From Macrothele yani (lineage: Eukaryota > Arthropoda > Arachnida > Araneae > Macrothelidae), in assembly GCA_039090855.1 (NCBI GenBank), contig CM077023.1, positions 79,025,127-79,089,126 of the forward strand: DNA of 64,000 bases, given 5' to 3'. Positions 22,221-34,449 of the stretch are shown in pieces. A program made the position numbers and the translations under genes. The notes under the pieces were generated by a model. It was not told the DNA's origin, searched no databases, and worked only from the letters and a program-made list of their open reading frames with translations. Position 1 is the stretch's first letter. Every line of letters starts with the position of its first letter.

Positions 22221-23403
22221 CGGTCGAGTCACATTATTGTGACCACCAGCTAATAACCAGAGTAACTGTCGTGTACAACGCGGACAGCAGCTAATCGGGC
22301 TGGAAGTGATTCAATAAGGTGCTGGAAGGTGTTCAAAGGCATGTGGAGCCAGGTTGACTGCAGTGAATCTGACAGCTGCTGGAGGGTGCGTGGTGAAGGA
22401 TCCATAGAGCGAACAACATGATCGAGGTGGTCCCACAGATGCTCAATTGGGATTAAGTCTGGGGAATTAAGGGGCAAGGGCAGTACTTTGCAGTCTTTAT
22501 CGTGCTCTTCCAACCACTCTCGGACATTTCTAGCTGTGTGACACGTCGCATTGTCGTTCTGAAAAACTCCATCCGCTCCACGGAAGACAATGAGCATGTA
22601 TGGATGCACGTGGTCTTCAAGGATGGATTCATAACGAATTCGATCCATAGTTTCTTCCACATGTATGAGTGGACCCAGAGAATGCCACGAAAACATTCCC
22701 CAGACCATAACGCTGCCCCACCAGCTTGTGTTCTTCCAGCAATGGTTGAAGAGTGTTTGTTCTCCGACGTTTCTTGCCTTATACGCCAACGTCCATCCGT
22801 TCGATGAAGCAGGAAACCTGACTCATCGGAGAAGGCAATCCTTTGCCAATCAGCGGAGGTTCAATTTCGATACTGCAGTGCAAATGCAAGCTTTTTCTGC
22901 CGATGCGCCTTCATTTGCATATGTGCAGTGACCAACCGTCTGAATCGGAGCCCCATACGTAGCAGGGTTCGCTGAACTGTGGTTTCAGACACACTTCTGG
23001 TAGTCCCCTGGTTCATTCGGCCAGTGAGTTGCTCCACTGTAGCGTGTGGATCGGCCCTCACGCACCTTTGCAGCCGACATTCACCTCTCACATCAGTGGC
23101 TCGTCGTGCTCCGCAGTTTCCACTTCGCTTATTCGTAATGGTTCCATTTCTCCAATCACGATGCACTTTAACCGCAGCAGCACGCGAACAGTTCACAAAC
23201 TGCGCTGTTTCAGAAATACTGCCGCTCTTGGCCAGAAAGACAATAATCATCCCTTTTTGCAAATCTAATAAATCGCTCCTTTTTCAGAATGCCTATAGCA
23301 CACCTTATATACCCTCCAAGCCAGCTCAGGACACATGCCTTCTTTCATTGGACGCACTGTTGACGTCAAAAGTAGGAGGTAGTCACAATAATGTGGCTCA
23401 CAT
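22217..23403 (-). mobile_element. Tc1-like element, family T2, copy 1
   Basis: Left end cggtcgagtcacattattgtgaccacc, right end ggtagtcacaataatgtgg; these are imperfect terminal inverted repeats. Copy 2 at 58229-59439 has better ends. Length is about 1190 bp. It is bordered by the TA microsatellite on the left and by SINE-B sequence on the right. Confidence 0.9.
22250..23262 (-). pseudogene. Tc1 transposase (family T2), broken
   Basis: From 23262 downwards: a MQKGMIIVFLAKSGSISETAQ helix-turn-helix, then GNCGARRATDVRGECRLQR and a second DNA-binding part ending LAFALQYRN at a stop (22861-22863), where Tc1 proteins carry a Trp. The same frame continues with TSADWQRIAFSDESGF (D1) until a one-base deletion in a G run near 22710. 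The next frame supplies VMVWGMFSWHSLGP, FQNDNATCHTARN (D2) and SPDLIPIEHLWDHLDHVV (E). The C-terminus is complete to a stop at 22250. The damage is limited to one stop and one indel, suggesting moderate age. Confidence 0.9.
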
Positions 23404-23404
23404 C

Positions 23405-23580
23405 AGATCAGATCATATGTAGAGGATTTTAGGAAGGGAGTGTCTGACCCCCAGGTCTTAAACAACCTTTAGAAATAGGAAGCTAGGAGATTTGGGCTAG
23501 AGTGCCCGATAGGAAAGTGACACGAAAGTGAGGTAGAAAGGGGGAGGAAGACGCCCTTATTTATGTTACCTGGGGGGGGC
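23405..23580 (-). repeat. SINE-B 3' half, reverse orientation
   Basis: catatgtagaggattttagg through acgcccttatttatgttacc matches the complement of the 3' half of the SINE-B at 16692-17010. The tRNA-like head is missing (5' truncated). It directly follows the Tc1 element end at 23403. Confidence 0.85.
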
Positions 23581-23589
23581 AGCACTCCA

Positions 23590-24188
23590 TTTATCCTTTT
23601 TGAGTTTCTGTGTTCCTATGAAAATTTGATTGCTTCTCGTTCGACGTTTTCTGAATGAACGCTACACGGAAGTAATTCCGTGAAGAGCTTTTTCATTTTA
23701 GCATCACTAACAGCGAGTCGGAGCAAGACAAAAGGTAAAAGTTGAATGTACATGATAGGCTTGTTAGAAAGAGGGCATATTAGAAAGAGGCATGAAAAAT
23801 ATATTTGAAAAAATACGTTGAACGAATGCTATTCTGAATTACAACGAATTACAGTTGTTCAGAGTGTATTGTGATTATTATCTGAATTGAAGCCAGTAAG
23901 TTCACATTGTGGCAAGAGTTGATCAGCGTATCCTGAAGTGCAAATGGACTAACGTAAGTTATGTTGATTCGTTACCCTGTCCGGAGGGTTTCAGTATTAT
24001 ATTCATGACTGCACCAGATGCCGGAGGATATACGGTATTTATGTTCACAAAGTTCAGTGCAAACTATTGCAGAGACAATACATTTAAGCAACTAAGCATG
24101 TGAACCAACTACTACAGCTTTAAATTTAATTAAAATTTAAGAAAAGCCAAAACTCTTAAAACTTACGCTGAGCTGTGAAATATTTTAC
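23590..24188. other. No gene recognised
   Basis: One small open frame at 23909-24103 with no known domain; otherwise AT-rich sequence. Confidence 0.4.
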
Positions 24189-24190
24189 TA

Positions 24191-25527
24191 CGAGGCGTGT
24201 TCAATAAGTAATGTCTCCGCGCAAGTGTCTCGTGCATGATTTGTTGCTTAGCAACCAGTCAGACGGCAAACGATTTTTTGTGCCATTAGCTTGATTTTAC
24301 TACGTCATAGAATGCCGTAAATCTATTTCTTCGTATTTAATTGTGTTTAAAATGGATGATTCTTTTTCAGCTGTGCCGACGGGTGTCAAACGGCGATCAA
24401 TTATAAGGTTTTTAACTCATGAAAATGTACGTCACAAAAGAATTCACGCTAGATTAGTGGCAATTTATGGTTTTGGAACTTTGGACCCATTGTTCATCGT
24501 TGGGCAAGAAAATCAAAGGATAATGGAGGAATGTTGACCGCAAAGGCTCAGCCGCGGAATGGGAGGCCGTAATCGCAACTTGCGATTTGAACAGGCAAAA
24601 AGCCGATGGGCTCACCAGGTAAAATCGAAGTCTAACTCAGAGAACCATAGCAGATAAGCTGAATATTAATTTAGGTAGTGTCAATGACATTGTTAACGTT
24701 TTTGGATACAACAAAGTGTGTGCTCGTTGGGTACCGCGTCACCTAACGACTGAAATGAAGATATCAAGACTTGCAACATGCCAAAGGTTGTTTGCTAGCT
24801 ATAAAAAATATGGAAGTGATTTTCTGCAAAGCATTGTGACTGGTGATGAGAGTTAGGTTCACCATTATGACCCAGAAATAAAAAATCAAAAACTGCAATA
24901 TTGACACCCATCTTCTCCTCGAGCGAAAAAAATTTAAAACTCAAAATTTTGCCGATAAGTGCATGTTCACTGTGTTCTGGGACTACAGAGGCATTATTCA
25001 TTAGGGATACATGGTCAAAGGGACGACTATCAACTCTAAGAGCTACGCGCATACCTGAAAAAATGTTAAAGCAAAGACTAAACCGCGTGCATGGGGGGGG
25101 GCAATATTTCTGCAACATGACAACACCAAGCCCCATGCCAGGGCTTTCACTTCAGAGGCCATGCAGAAAATCGGGTTTGAAATTTTTGAACACCCTACCT
25201 ACAGCCCAGATTTGGCGCCGTTCGACCTCTGGTTCTTTTCTGCTTTCAAGAGACATCTGAAAGGAATTCAGTTCACCAGTGACAAAGATGTTCATTCAAG
25301 CCGCTACGAGGAAATAGTCCCGAGAACAACATGAAGATTTTTATAGAGAAGGGTTTAAAAAACTTGTTAAACTTTGACGTGTATGTATCGAGCGTGAGGG
25401 GGATTACGTAGAAAAAAAAATATGAATTAAAGAAATTCTAAGCTTTGTTTTTGCTTTGTTTCAATTTGATACCTTGCCACTGGGCTTGTATATAAATATC
25501 GAGGCGTTACTTCATGAACACCCTCAG
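24191..25527 (+). mobile_element. mariner-like element of the SETMAR/GVQW type, complete ends
   Basis: TA at 24189-24190 and 25528-25529. The left end cgaggcgtgttcaataagta is mirrored by the right end, whose complement reads ctgagggtgttcatgaagta, an imperfect terminal repeat of about 24 bases. Length is about 1.34 kb. Confidence 0.85.
24352..25380 (+). pseudogene. mariner-like transposase (DD34D), heavily broken
   Basis: An N-terminal helix-turn-helix fragment from Met at 24352 (VKRRSIIRFLTHENV) is followed by frame changes. Then KVCARWVPRHLTTEMKISR and SIVTGDES (D1) appear, with a stop directly where Trp is expected (24853-24857 region). Further on are HHYDPEIKN, a HPSSPRAKK patch with stops around it, a HDNTKPHA-like D2 patch near 25115-25135, and TYSPDLAPFDLWFFSAFKRH (D3) near 25195-25255. 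The WVPRHLT and HHYDPE motifs are characteristic of this mariner group. It needs at least five corrections, so it is an old copy. Confidence 0.85.
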
Positions 25528-25529
25528 TA

Positions 25530-26519
25530 GAAGGTAGCCTTTCGTCAAATGAACTGAAATTCAAAGAAAAGTTACTCGCGAATCTGAAACGTCATGAACA
25601 TTCCGATGGAAGCTGCTCGTGTGCCTTACACCAAATAAATTAATTATAACAAAATTGTGAAACACGCTACACCGACATCAGAATTCTTTATGTGCCTTTT
25701 AAGCTACGAAAAGTCACCGAGAACTCCAAAATGTTATATACTTTCAGAAAAATTTGCGCAGGCGCATTGCACAAATTACGGCTATTGTTAAATGTTACAC
25801 CAATCTCCGAAACGTAATACGTAACGTATTGCACAAAGGCTTGAGTCCGAAACATATTACACAAGTATATTGTACGAAATCGCTTATGTAAATTTTTCAT
25901 ATCTCGTTTACATTTTACGAACTTAACGTCATATCTGAACTACCAATAATTTCTATTCATGTGTCAACAGTGGTAGCGGGTCAAAAGTGTAAACAAGAGA
26001 GACAAAACGAAGAAATCTCGTGTATGAAGTTTGAGAGGTGACAAGATATTCTCGGAGTTAACTTCACGGGCTTGTTCAACGATATTACGGCTACTTGTTG
26101 TAAGTTGTACGGATAAGTGTTAGTCTTTCTCCATTGTGATACTATGTATGTTGTGTGAATCATGCATCGCGGATCTTCCATCTGTGTGTTGTAGAACTAA
26201 AAGAAGTAAGAATAAAGAGTGGTAATCCATTAGCTAAAACTGTAAATTAGTACTTCAAATGCATTTTCATTTCTATATTGCTGTGAGACCTGAACCGTTT
26301 GCTTAACTGTTGAAATGATAAGCTAAGTTTAAGTGCTTTTGTGACTATTACATAACTTAAAATAACACAGTGTTCCGCATGACCTGCTCTAAATTGACTC
26401 CTGCATACGCTGGCAGTTTGATCCTCTGCATTTTGGAAATTTCAGGAAACTGAAAGTGTGCAACCATTAAATTGCTGCTTCATTTTTATTTTTATGATTT
26501 CTGAAAAACGATGTCCAGT
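25530..26519. other. No gene recognised
   Basis: AT-rich, short frames only. A small near-palindrome aatacgtaacgtatt occurs near 25816. Confidence 0.4.
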
Positions 26520-26799
26520 TTTTTTAATGGCAGTGAGCAGTGCCACATTGGAAATTGCCTTACAATAATTGAACTGGGAAGACAAAGGGATGGAGATTAT
26601 TTAACCTCCCTTCGTTTAGCTGATGACATAATCATGTTTGCGAGTACCTCTTCAGAGCTGCAGAGTATAATCCAGAACTTACTGACAAGAGTAAAGAAGT
26701 GAGATTGTAAAAGTGAACTTACAGGAAACAAAAATTCATGTACAATGTTTTTTACAAGAATTGAAGACTTGACGGTTGATGGGGCAAATATATAAGTAA

Positions 26800-27022
26800 T
26801 TTTTTATTTTTTTTATTGGAGGTTTAACGACCACCGTGAGCAACTCAATGGGTTATAAGCAGTAGCCCGTCCCTAATTTAGGGTCACTGGTTCTAGGGAA
26901 GGGAGAGAGCCAGTGCCGTAAGACAAACACAACATCCATGCCTGACCGGGATTCGAACCCGGACCCCTTACGGACGAATGATCAGAGGCCAGCGCCTTAG
27001 ACCACTGCGCCACCGGGGCGGC
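26800..27022 (-). mobile_element. SINE-A inserted in the RTE fragment
   Basis: Reverse-strand copy with B box (gattcgaacccgg on this strand) and A box (ccactgcgccacc). Its tail is the T-rich run at 26800-26819. An exact 10-base target duplication atataagtaa lies at 26790-26799 and 27023-27032. It is younger than the RTE copy it interrupts. Confidence 0.93.
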
Positions 27023-27164
27023 ATATAAGTAAATAATTAATAAGTAATCGATACCTATACCTTGGACAATAGATGTCAATCAAACACCACATTGAAGAAA
27101 AACTTCATAGGCGTATTAGAAAGAAATAGTACAATTTTAAAGATAAATTCATTATTTCTTAAAC

Positions 27165-27590
27165 AATTTAACTAGCTGGAACGAATTGACTCGGGGTGAG
27201 CAAAATGAGCTGAAATCGGCTCGAAGGAAAGCATTCACTGTCTAAGAAGTGAGACTATAACACAGTTGGAAGGAGTGAACTTGCGCATGAAAAAACGTTG
27301 CTTTCCCCTTAGCTTTGTGATCCCAAGTGGTCATTTAGGAGGGGTGATTGACCTAATCTTTTCTGTCTGATTACCTACTACTAGAAAGTCTGCAACAATG
27401 GCGACGAATCTACTGTAAGAAAGTAAAAAGAGATATTTTAGTAACCTATTTCCATCCAGTAGCATGATGTCCGTGTCACGGGGACTAGCACTTTTTTCCG
27501 TAGCTTTTGTAAAACCTGCCGCTATGTGAACGTTTCTGTTTGGGGAGTGCAGGAAATTTTCGGCACCATTTGGTTCAGGTACATCGGCCG
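27165..27590. other. Unassigned insertion-like segment between two RTE parts
   Basis: RTE similarity stops at about 27160 and resumes at about 27592. The 430 bases between have no match elsewhere in the window and no clear terminal repeats. It could be an unknown element, or diverged RTE sequence after a deletion. Confidence 0.5.
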
Positions 27591-28139
27591 CTCAAAGGAA
27601 TAAAGAAAAAGTGTTTGATCAATGCATTCTTCAAGTTCTTACTTATGGATCAGATACATGGACCCTAACTCTGAAAAGAAATACAGAGGCTGCAAACAGC
27701 TGAAAGAAATATGTAGAGGTGCATGTTTGGTGTAACCAGGAAAAAGAAGAAACGCAACTCACAGATCAGGAAAATGGCAAGAGTGGGTATGTGACATCAT
27801 GATCAAAGTATGAACCCTGGAAGGGAAATGGGCTGGACATATTGCTAGAAGAACTGGCCACAGTTGGACAACTGAAATACAAAGCTGGGTACAAGGGAGC
27901 TGAAAAGACCTAGAAGACCACGTGGGTGGTGGCGCCGGAGTGAAGAGAACTGCTCGAGATAGAGATTTGTGAAAGACTTGGAAAGACAGCCAGCAGTGGA
28001 TTGATAATAGCTGATGATAATGATGATACACGTGGTAACCTCAAAATACAAACTCTGAACCATAAATTAACAAAATTAAACTCTCTCTTTCACCCCAGTT
28101 ACCTTGCTATGTAATACACTCTATACATATATAATAACG

Positions 28140-29215
28140 TCTTAGTCCTCCTCTAGCGCAAATGTCAGGTTGTACACGCATAAGCATCGACTGCACCAGA
28201 TGCCGGGGGTTTCCGGAGGCAATGCCAGCCATGCCTGTTGCAGAATTGTCCATAACTCCACCCTAGACGTCTGACCAGGATCCATGGAACGGATGTTCCG
28301 CTCCACGGATTCCAAAGAGTTTTCACAGGGTTTAAATCCGGGTACCTCGGGGGCCACTGGAAGGTTCCAAACTCAGTTGAGTGTTCCTCGAGTCATGTCT
28401 GAGTGGTTGCGCCCGGTGGGGCGGCGCACTGTCTGCTGAAGCAGACCATTGGCGCCTCAGAATGGGCGAGCAGTCACCAGTGGCACACGAATAGGGCGTC
28501 TTGTCCCGTAGCCCACGGTCATAAAAGCATGTTGCTGATCAGCAGCACATGCTGGTTAAGACTCTCCAGACACACTAAGGGACATAATGTGCCCCATGAG
28601 AAGACTCCTCAAACCATCACAGAGCCACCACCGCCTTAAACAAAGCTGGCCTAGCACGAAAGGACTAATGCCTCGTGCTGTAGACGCCACACCCGCACTC
28701 TCCCGTTAGCTCGGTACAGCTGAAAATTGGATTCATATGAACCCACGATGCAGCGCAAAATCTGTAGAGGTTTTGATATTCCCATCACAGGGGAGGCGAA
28801 ATTTCCTATGACGAGCAGTCAACAACAAAAAAGTGGCACACGAACATGAATAGGGCGCCGGCTAGCTAACCCAGGGTGTGTAGTGTGCCCCGTACTGTTC
28901 TCTCGCTGACATTGCTTGGCCTCTGACCTTTACCTGGATGTGATTTGCGTCGCTGTTGCCAAGAGATCGGTCTGCACGAATCTCGATAGTCTACATCGAT
29001 CCCGTTCATCAATGGCATGTGGTCGGCTATCGCTTGCTGTCAGGGCGTTGGTACGTCCGTCGATGGTATACTCGCGGTACGCCCTTGATAAGGTCACCCT
29101 CGGAAACCCGAGGGTTCTTACCACCTGGGTGATAGAATTGTCCATCTGTCTTGCGTTGACAATGTGTCCAAAATCAAAGTGGCTCAGATCACCTCATTTA
29201 CCCATCTTCGTCGAT
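28140..29215 (-). pseudogene. Decayed Tc1 transposon/transposase
   Basis: Reading down from about 29205: MGK, a stop, then GDLSHFDFGHIVNARQMDNS and ITQVVRTLGFPRVTLSRAYREY. This closely parallels the N-terminus of the element at 49091-50311. A GGGGSVMV core lies near 28635, where the next residue should be Trp but is a stop. A DLNPCENS segment follows near 28320-28340, then VERNIRSMDPGQTSRVELW. The D1 and D2 regions are too eroded to identify with confidence. Terminal repeats were not seen and boundaries are approximate. Confidence 0.75.
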
Positions 29216-31036
29216 TGCGATACACTGTTGGAGAGCCCTGTTGTCTTCTTATTTATCACCGGCGTTCGGTTTGGGTCTGTTCCACTCTGCTCGGGGATGC
29301 CCATGTCAACTGCTCATCACCCATATGTCTAATGTTTTGTCTACTGAGTGCATATGCGCACTCTGTGGGTTTTCGTTCATTTTAGTGTGAAATACGGGTA
29401 TGCTGATTTGTATCTCCATTCTGATACATCGACCGCTTTGATCTACTGTCGCTAACTTTACACCCCTTTTTACGCAGAATGTAAAAAGGAGTGTAAAGCA
29501 TTCTCGCAGCTTCTGACCTATGAAGTGTGAAATTTGGAGAAGGATCCATTATGCGACATTTTGTCGGGTAAATTAGATGGATATAATCACTAGCAGAAAA
29601 ATTAAAGGGATAGATCTTCAAACTGTCGAATAACAGGCATGTTTTCTACCTTGGCTTTCAAAATGCATCATAGACCAAGAGCATAGTTCTCATCCAGTAT
29701 TTGTATTTTTTCACGGCTAAGCTACGTACTCTAAAGAAGTTTAGAACTGTTCATCTGCCTCCAGAGATGTTTGGCTCTGACTAGTAAAGTATATATTAAT
29801 TCGAAGCAAACCAGATTGGAGCGTACACTTTAGTTATAAACTTTGCCAGTATATTGGGACTTTTCCTGCAGAACTGTAAATTAGCACAGGCAAGCCGCGT
29901 ACTCAGTTCGTTGTAGAAAGTCACTTTGTTTAGGGAAGTTCCTCTAATCCGTCCAGGTCATGGCTAAGCATCTTCCAGATGTTACAGTCTCGCAAGATTT
30001 CAAGAGAACATTGTTATACTCTGCTGAAGTTACTATCAAAATGTCAGGAAATTTGCTTGAATCTTCGCAAATCTCGTAAGAATCTTCGCAAATCTCTTCG
30101 CAGTTTTTTTATTTTCTGTCAGGTCTTGCCACACTTAGAACAAGGAACTATCCAATTCCTATCCATCCCATTTCTACTGAAGCTGAAAAAAAAACCCCAT
30201 TTCTAAGTAGGAAGTACAGGGGTTTCTAAGTTTCTCTCTAAGAAGATGAATAGCACCAGTTTCATGCTGTTTGTTCGTGGATGCCCGAACACATTCCATT
30301 TCTTGAATTCGGTTCACCTTCATGTCATTCTTTACGAAAAATCCTATTTCAAGCTGTTAAATTCAGAATTTCTTTTGCTCACCCAGTTGAAGACGACAAC
30401 TGACATCAGATATTCATAAGTTGCAGAAGTCTTGACATTGCTCCTTCTTGACAGGGCTTTTCTGAGGTCCTACCAAATTATTTCTATCTTAGATTGCTGA
30501 TGGGCCAATTTCTGTTTCACTAAGTAACTACTTATTTTCCAGCTGCTCCAGTATTTTTGTGGTGCCCCAAGGTAAGATGCTGCAAGTGAAGTCAGGTTTT
30601 CAGAAGACTTGTGCAAAACTAAAGCGCCCTTGAGAAAAATATACAGACCGACTTTATTAGAACAAATGTTTTTCCGCGTTTTAACCTATGTTAAAAGAAA
30701 ACTGAATAACGACGATGACGATACGATTTACTGTCCCGTTAATTATTAAATTATGGAATACAGATAACGGGTATTTGTTCTGTGAACATTTTGATCTTTC
30801 TATCCGAATAGTTTCAATTCGCTAATGCAGTTTTGGGGAAAATGCCACAACAGCAACACGTTTTAGGGTAATAAAGAATTATGATGTCAGTCATAATGTA
30901 ATTTATGCAAATTATTTATTATTTAAACTACACGTTATGGACAGTCCTGTTAGGATAACGTCAGCACTGTGTTTGTGCAAGATTATACATTTTGATACGT
31001 CACCGACAAAGCCAAGAGCTCGGCTATTGATGTATG
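29216..31036. other. No gene recognised
   Basis: AT-rich; short frames only. A small duplication of aatcttcgcaaatctc occurs at about 30060-30095. Confidence 0.4.
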
Positions 31037-31038
31037 TA

Positions 31039-32261
31039 CACATACCCGCCACTGGTTTAGAAACTTTTCTTCAATACCGTGTTGGATATCCTTTACCTTG
31101 AATTACAGCACGTATGCGGTTTAGCATAGATTCCACAAAGTGCTGGAGTGCATTTACGTATACAGCACACCAGTGAGTTCACCAGACCGTACTTTAACTT
31201 TTGACTCAGATTTGACGGGAGAGGACTTTGCTCCTCGATCTATTTTTCTAATATGTCCATACATTTTCAATGAGGTTCAGATCCGGGCTTTGTGATGGCC
31301 AGGAAAGATTGTGGAAGTCGCTGTCATCATTCTCGCTGAACCACTTCTGAACATATCTTGAGCGATGGACAATAGCATTGTCGTCCATAGAACAGCCGTC
31401 GCCGTCTGGATAAAAAGTCAACATTGCAGGTTGGTCTTGATCGGCAACAATGTTCAGATAACCCTTGGAGGACATCTCACCTACCAGCAGAATTAGGGGA
31501 CCCGTTTCTTGCCAACAGAACGCGCCCCACACCATGACACCACCTCCAGAACCTTGAGTTGTGTTTAGAAGGCAAGCTGGGTCCATTGCTTCATGGTGCT
31601 ACTGCTAAACTCTCTGCCTACCGTCGGTACAGAATAAGGTGTACCGCAACTCGTAGGACCACATGACTTTTTTCCAGTCTTCCAATATAAAGTCATGGTG
31701 TTTCTGACACCACTATAGATGAACTGTCAGGTTCTTTGCAGAAATCAGTGGTTTCCGTGTAGGTATATGACTGCCAATACCGATCATCTCTAATTTCCTG
31801 CGCAAAGTAAGCTGCGATATCGGTCCGGAACAGCCTTCATTGCATGCTTCGATCAATTGCTGCACACAGGAAGTTTTGTTTCTCCTTACAAGCTTTCTCA
31901 GACGGCGGCGATCTCGTTCCTGACAGATGACGTTGCGCCAGTGTCGCGTCTTTTAGTCATACAACGTGGGTTATTTTTCAACTGATTAAACTCCCAGTGT
32001 ATCTTACTTTTTGAGAAACAAATCAACTTTTCTGTTTGCAAAATCATTGTTCCAGCTAAAAGAGCACATACAAGAAGCTGTTTATCGAACTGCGAAAGAT
32101 CCTTTGTTTCTCCCATTATGACCACTACTGACGAACAGCCGTCTTAAATTGTTGCCTAGATCCTGTGATGACGCACGTGACCGCGTATTTTGCATATACG
32201 CTGCGTAAGTGACGTTTACGTACGACTGCATAAAGGTTTCTAATTCAGTGGCCGGTGTGTG
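31039..32261 (-). mobile_element. Tc1-like element, family T3, complete ends
   Basis: Left end after TA reads cacatacccgccactggttt; the complement of the right end reads cacacaccggccactgaatt, followed in both by agaaac, so terminal repeats reach about 27 bases. TA is at 31037-31038 and 32262-32263. Length is 1223 bp. Confidence 0.88.
31248..32115 (-). pseudogene. Tc1 transposase (family T3), broken
   Basis: The N-terminal part from 32115 reads MGETKDLSQFDKQLLVCALL. A frameshift follows, then CFSKSKIHWEFNQ, where Tc1 proteins have GFSRSKIHREF. GATSSVRNE and other linker pieces follow in mixed frames. The C-terminal 112 codons (31248-31586) are open: MDPACLLNTTQGSGGGVMVW, a YPDGDGCSMDDNAIVHRSRYV motif (D2) and SQSPDLNLIENVW (E). 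The D1 region (about 31640-31680) reads VMWSYEL, so the catalytic Asp of SDE appears changed to Tyr. Dead. Confidence 0.85.
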
Positions 32262-32744
32262 TATCCTTCAGAAACAGAAAGCTGCCAGCTGCCACCAGTT
32301 CTTGAAAAGAACAGTAACTGTTGCTTTTTTCTTTCTTTTAACTTAAACAATTACTAGTTTCGATGCTTTGGTAAGATGTGTTTTTTCCCGCACAGAATGT
32401 AATTTTAACCCTTGGAATTTTGCTGAAGGAAAATTTATGTAGTTCTTCGTGTTTGAATAATTTTTCTGTACCGTGTATTTTGTGATTCAGTGTCGCATTC
32501 CTGAATTAATGCCATGCATGCTTTAGTGGAAACGTTGTTTCAGTGAGGCTTCCTAGGAAGTCACTAATTTCAACATTTTTCCCCACGTTTATATACATTT
32601 TAAGAATTGACATACCTATACCGTAGTAACCTGTCTGTAGACACAAATCCCCGTATTTGCATTTATATACAATGATGATCTGTCTCTTTTCAAGGTATAA
32701 ATTCATATAAATTACAAGAAGTTTTCACATAGTAAGTCGAAATC

Positions 32745-32990
32745 GAAAATCATCATCAGCATCAACCATTTTCAATCCATTGTTGGATGAAGGTCTCCCC
32801 AACAACTGTCTTGAGCAATTATCTTCCATGTCACTCCAACATGCTTTCGAATTTCATCCACTCATCTCCCACGTGATGTACTTCTGGGTCTTTTCCAGTG
32901 CCTTTGTTTCCAGTGTGGTATTTCATTTGTCCAGCTGCGGTTAGCAATGTCCATCCGATTGCCACTTGAGTGCAAGGGCGGATTGGGACA
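32745..32990 (-). repeat. RTE LINE 3'-end fragment
   Basis: atcatcatcagcatcaacca followed by tttcaatccattgttggatg is the complement of the RTE 3' end. The upstream part encodes the conserved RTE tail (W..D..R.W..LGRPSSNNG in decayed form) on the minus strand. 5' truncated, as is usual for LINE copies. Confidence 0.8.
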
Positions 32991-33666
32991 ATCAAAATAG
33001 ATCGGGAATTTCAGTCTTGTAGCCCATTACAAAAGCACACATGCCTACAGAGGAACACGTCATAAATTCCCTCAGGAAAAAAAAATCTGTTAGATCCTGA
33101 ATGAAAGAGAACTGTTGAAAATACGCATTGTAAAACGAATTCAGTTGTAAAGAAATTTTATCAAGAATTTAACGGCGAAAGAATTTTAAAAATCTGCTCG
33201 TGATTGAATCTAGCATCAAACCATGCTCAAAACAGGCTGTTGTATCAGATTACTTTCTTTGAAAAATTTTATTTTGAATAAAAAAAGAAAAAATGTGGTG
33301 TCTCTTGAAGACAAAGTAGCATGAAGATCAGTTTGAAAGTTGAAATGTGCATAAGCAACAGGAATTTTCCTTCGAAATTAGTTTTTATATTTGTTTGTAC
33401 ATTGATCACCTATTGCGAAATGGTACTAGTACCTTCTTTTCGACTATATGCTGTTTGTGAGTGTACCCATTATTTTGACCCATGAACCAGTACAGGTAAA
33501 TCGTTGTTTCTTTTAAGATAAAGGTGGATGCAACACGGATTTCGGAATTTCTCTGTTCGAAAATCGCTTTTGGCTGCGTGCCAGTCTGTGGATAAATGGG
33601 TGAAGATAATGGGACATAGCAATTGCACTAGAGAAGACCGGTAGGGCCTACTAATGACCCTGGGCT
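32991..33666. other. No gene recognised
   Basis: AT-rich. It ends at the target duplication of the LINE that follows. Confidence 0.4.
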
Positions 33667-34449
33667 CCAAGTCAAACACCCCGCACGGGGATAACTGGTT
33701 TTCCAGTTATTTGGGGAGCGGCGCCCCACGGCCCGAGCTAACCTTGTGTCGGTTTCTATTGCCTCTGCGGCTTTGACGATTACATCACCGAAGGGACAGC
33801 TGTTCATCCAGCTGATGGGGGATGGCGTCCCCACGGCCCGAGCCGTTTTCTCTTATTGTTTTGCTTTTTTCGTCTTTCGTTCATATCTTGGCATGTACCA
33901 GCCTCAGTTGTGGGCTGCTGAGGTTGTGATGAGGCGCCAGCTCCGGGTTTTGTTCCTCGTTCCCTTCCCTGTCTTTTCTCTTTTATGTTACATTTTCTGC
34001 TTTTCCGGAGCTGGTTAGCTTAGACCTACCTGCATGTTTGCCGTGTGCGGTGACCCGTACAGGTGGAAATGAGGATGCTGGAGGCTGAGGTCTTTGGGGG
34101 CCGGGTTGTAGTGTCTCCAGATACCAACACTCCTCTTTGCCCTCTGCTTCACCCTAAACGGGAGGCTGGGAGCTAACCCACTCCTAGTCAGGAAGTCTGT
34201 GGCCGAGTGGCGTCCAGACTTCTAGCGGCTTGTCGTTCTGTTCGGCTGGGTGAGTTTGGGGGTAGGGTGGGCATGCCAAAGGGGTGTTCTCCGGGCACGG
34301 GAAAGTCTGGGTGCACGCCGAGCCTGTGTCTGCCCTACCAACTTGCTATATCCGCTGACTATCCCTAGAGCCGTGTCCTGGGTCCTCTTGGGCTTGCGGA
34401 CCTCCGGCTCTCCCTCGTTGGGCTCGGTAGTGTATGGGGAGGTTGGCGG

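Larger units (their letters stand above)
26520..28033 (+). pseudogene. RTE-like LINE fragment (RT to 3' end), twice interrupted
   Basis: Starts within the RT domain (GDYLTSLRLADDIIMFASTS; the ADD motif is present, where the usual RTE form is RFADDVVIF). A SINE-A (26800-27022) interrupts it after a LTVDGANI segment. RTE sequence then resumes (YLYLGQ...HIEEKLHRRIRK to about 27160). About 430 bases without RTE similarity follow, and RTE sequence resumes again at about 27592 with KVFDQCILQVLTYGSDTWTL. The end is cagcagtggattgataat plus ATGATG repeats, the standard 3' end of this family. Many stops. The source protein is an endonuclease-reverse transcriptase of the type seen in C. elegans F52C9.6. 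Confidence 0.85.

Noticed and set aside
24191..25527. Host SETMAR-like fusion gene
   Set aside because: Terminal repeats and TA flanks enclose only the transposase, there is no SET domain, and the frame has many stops.
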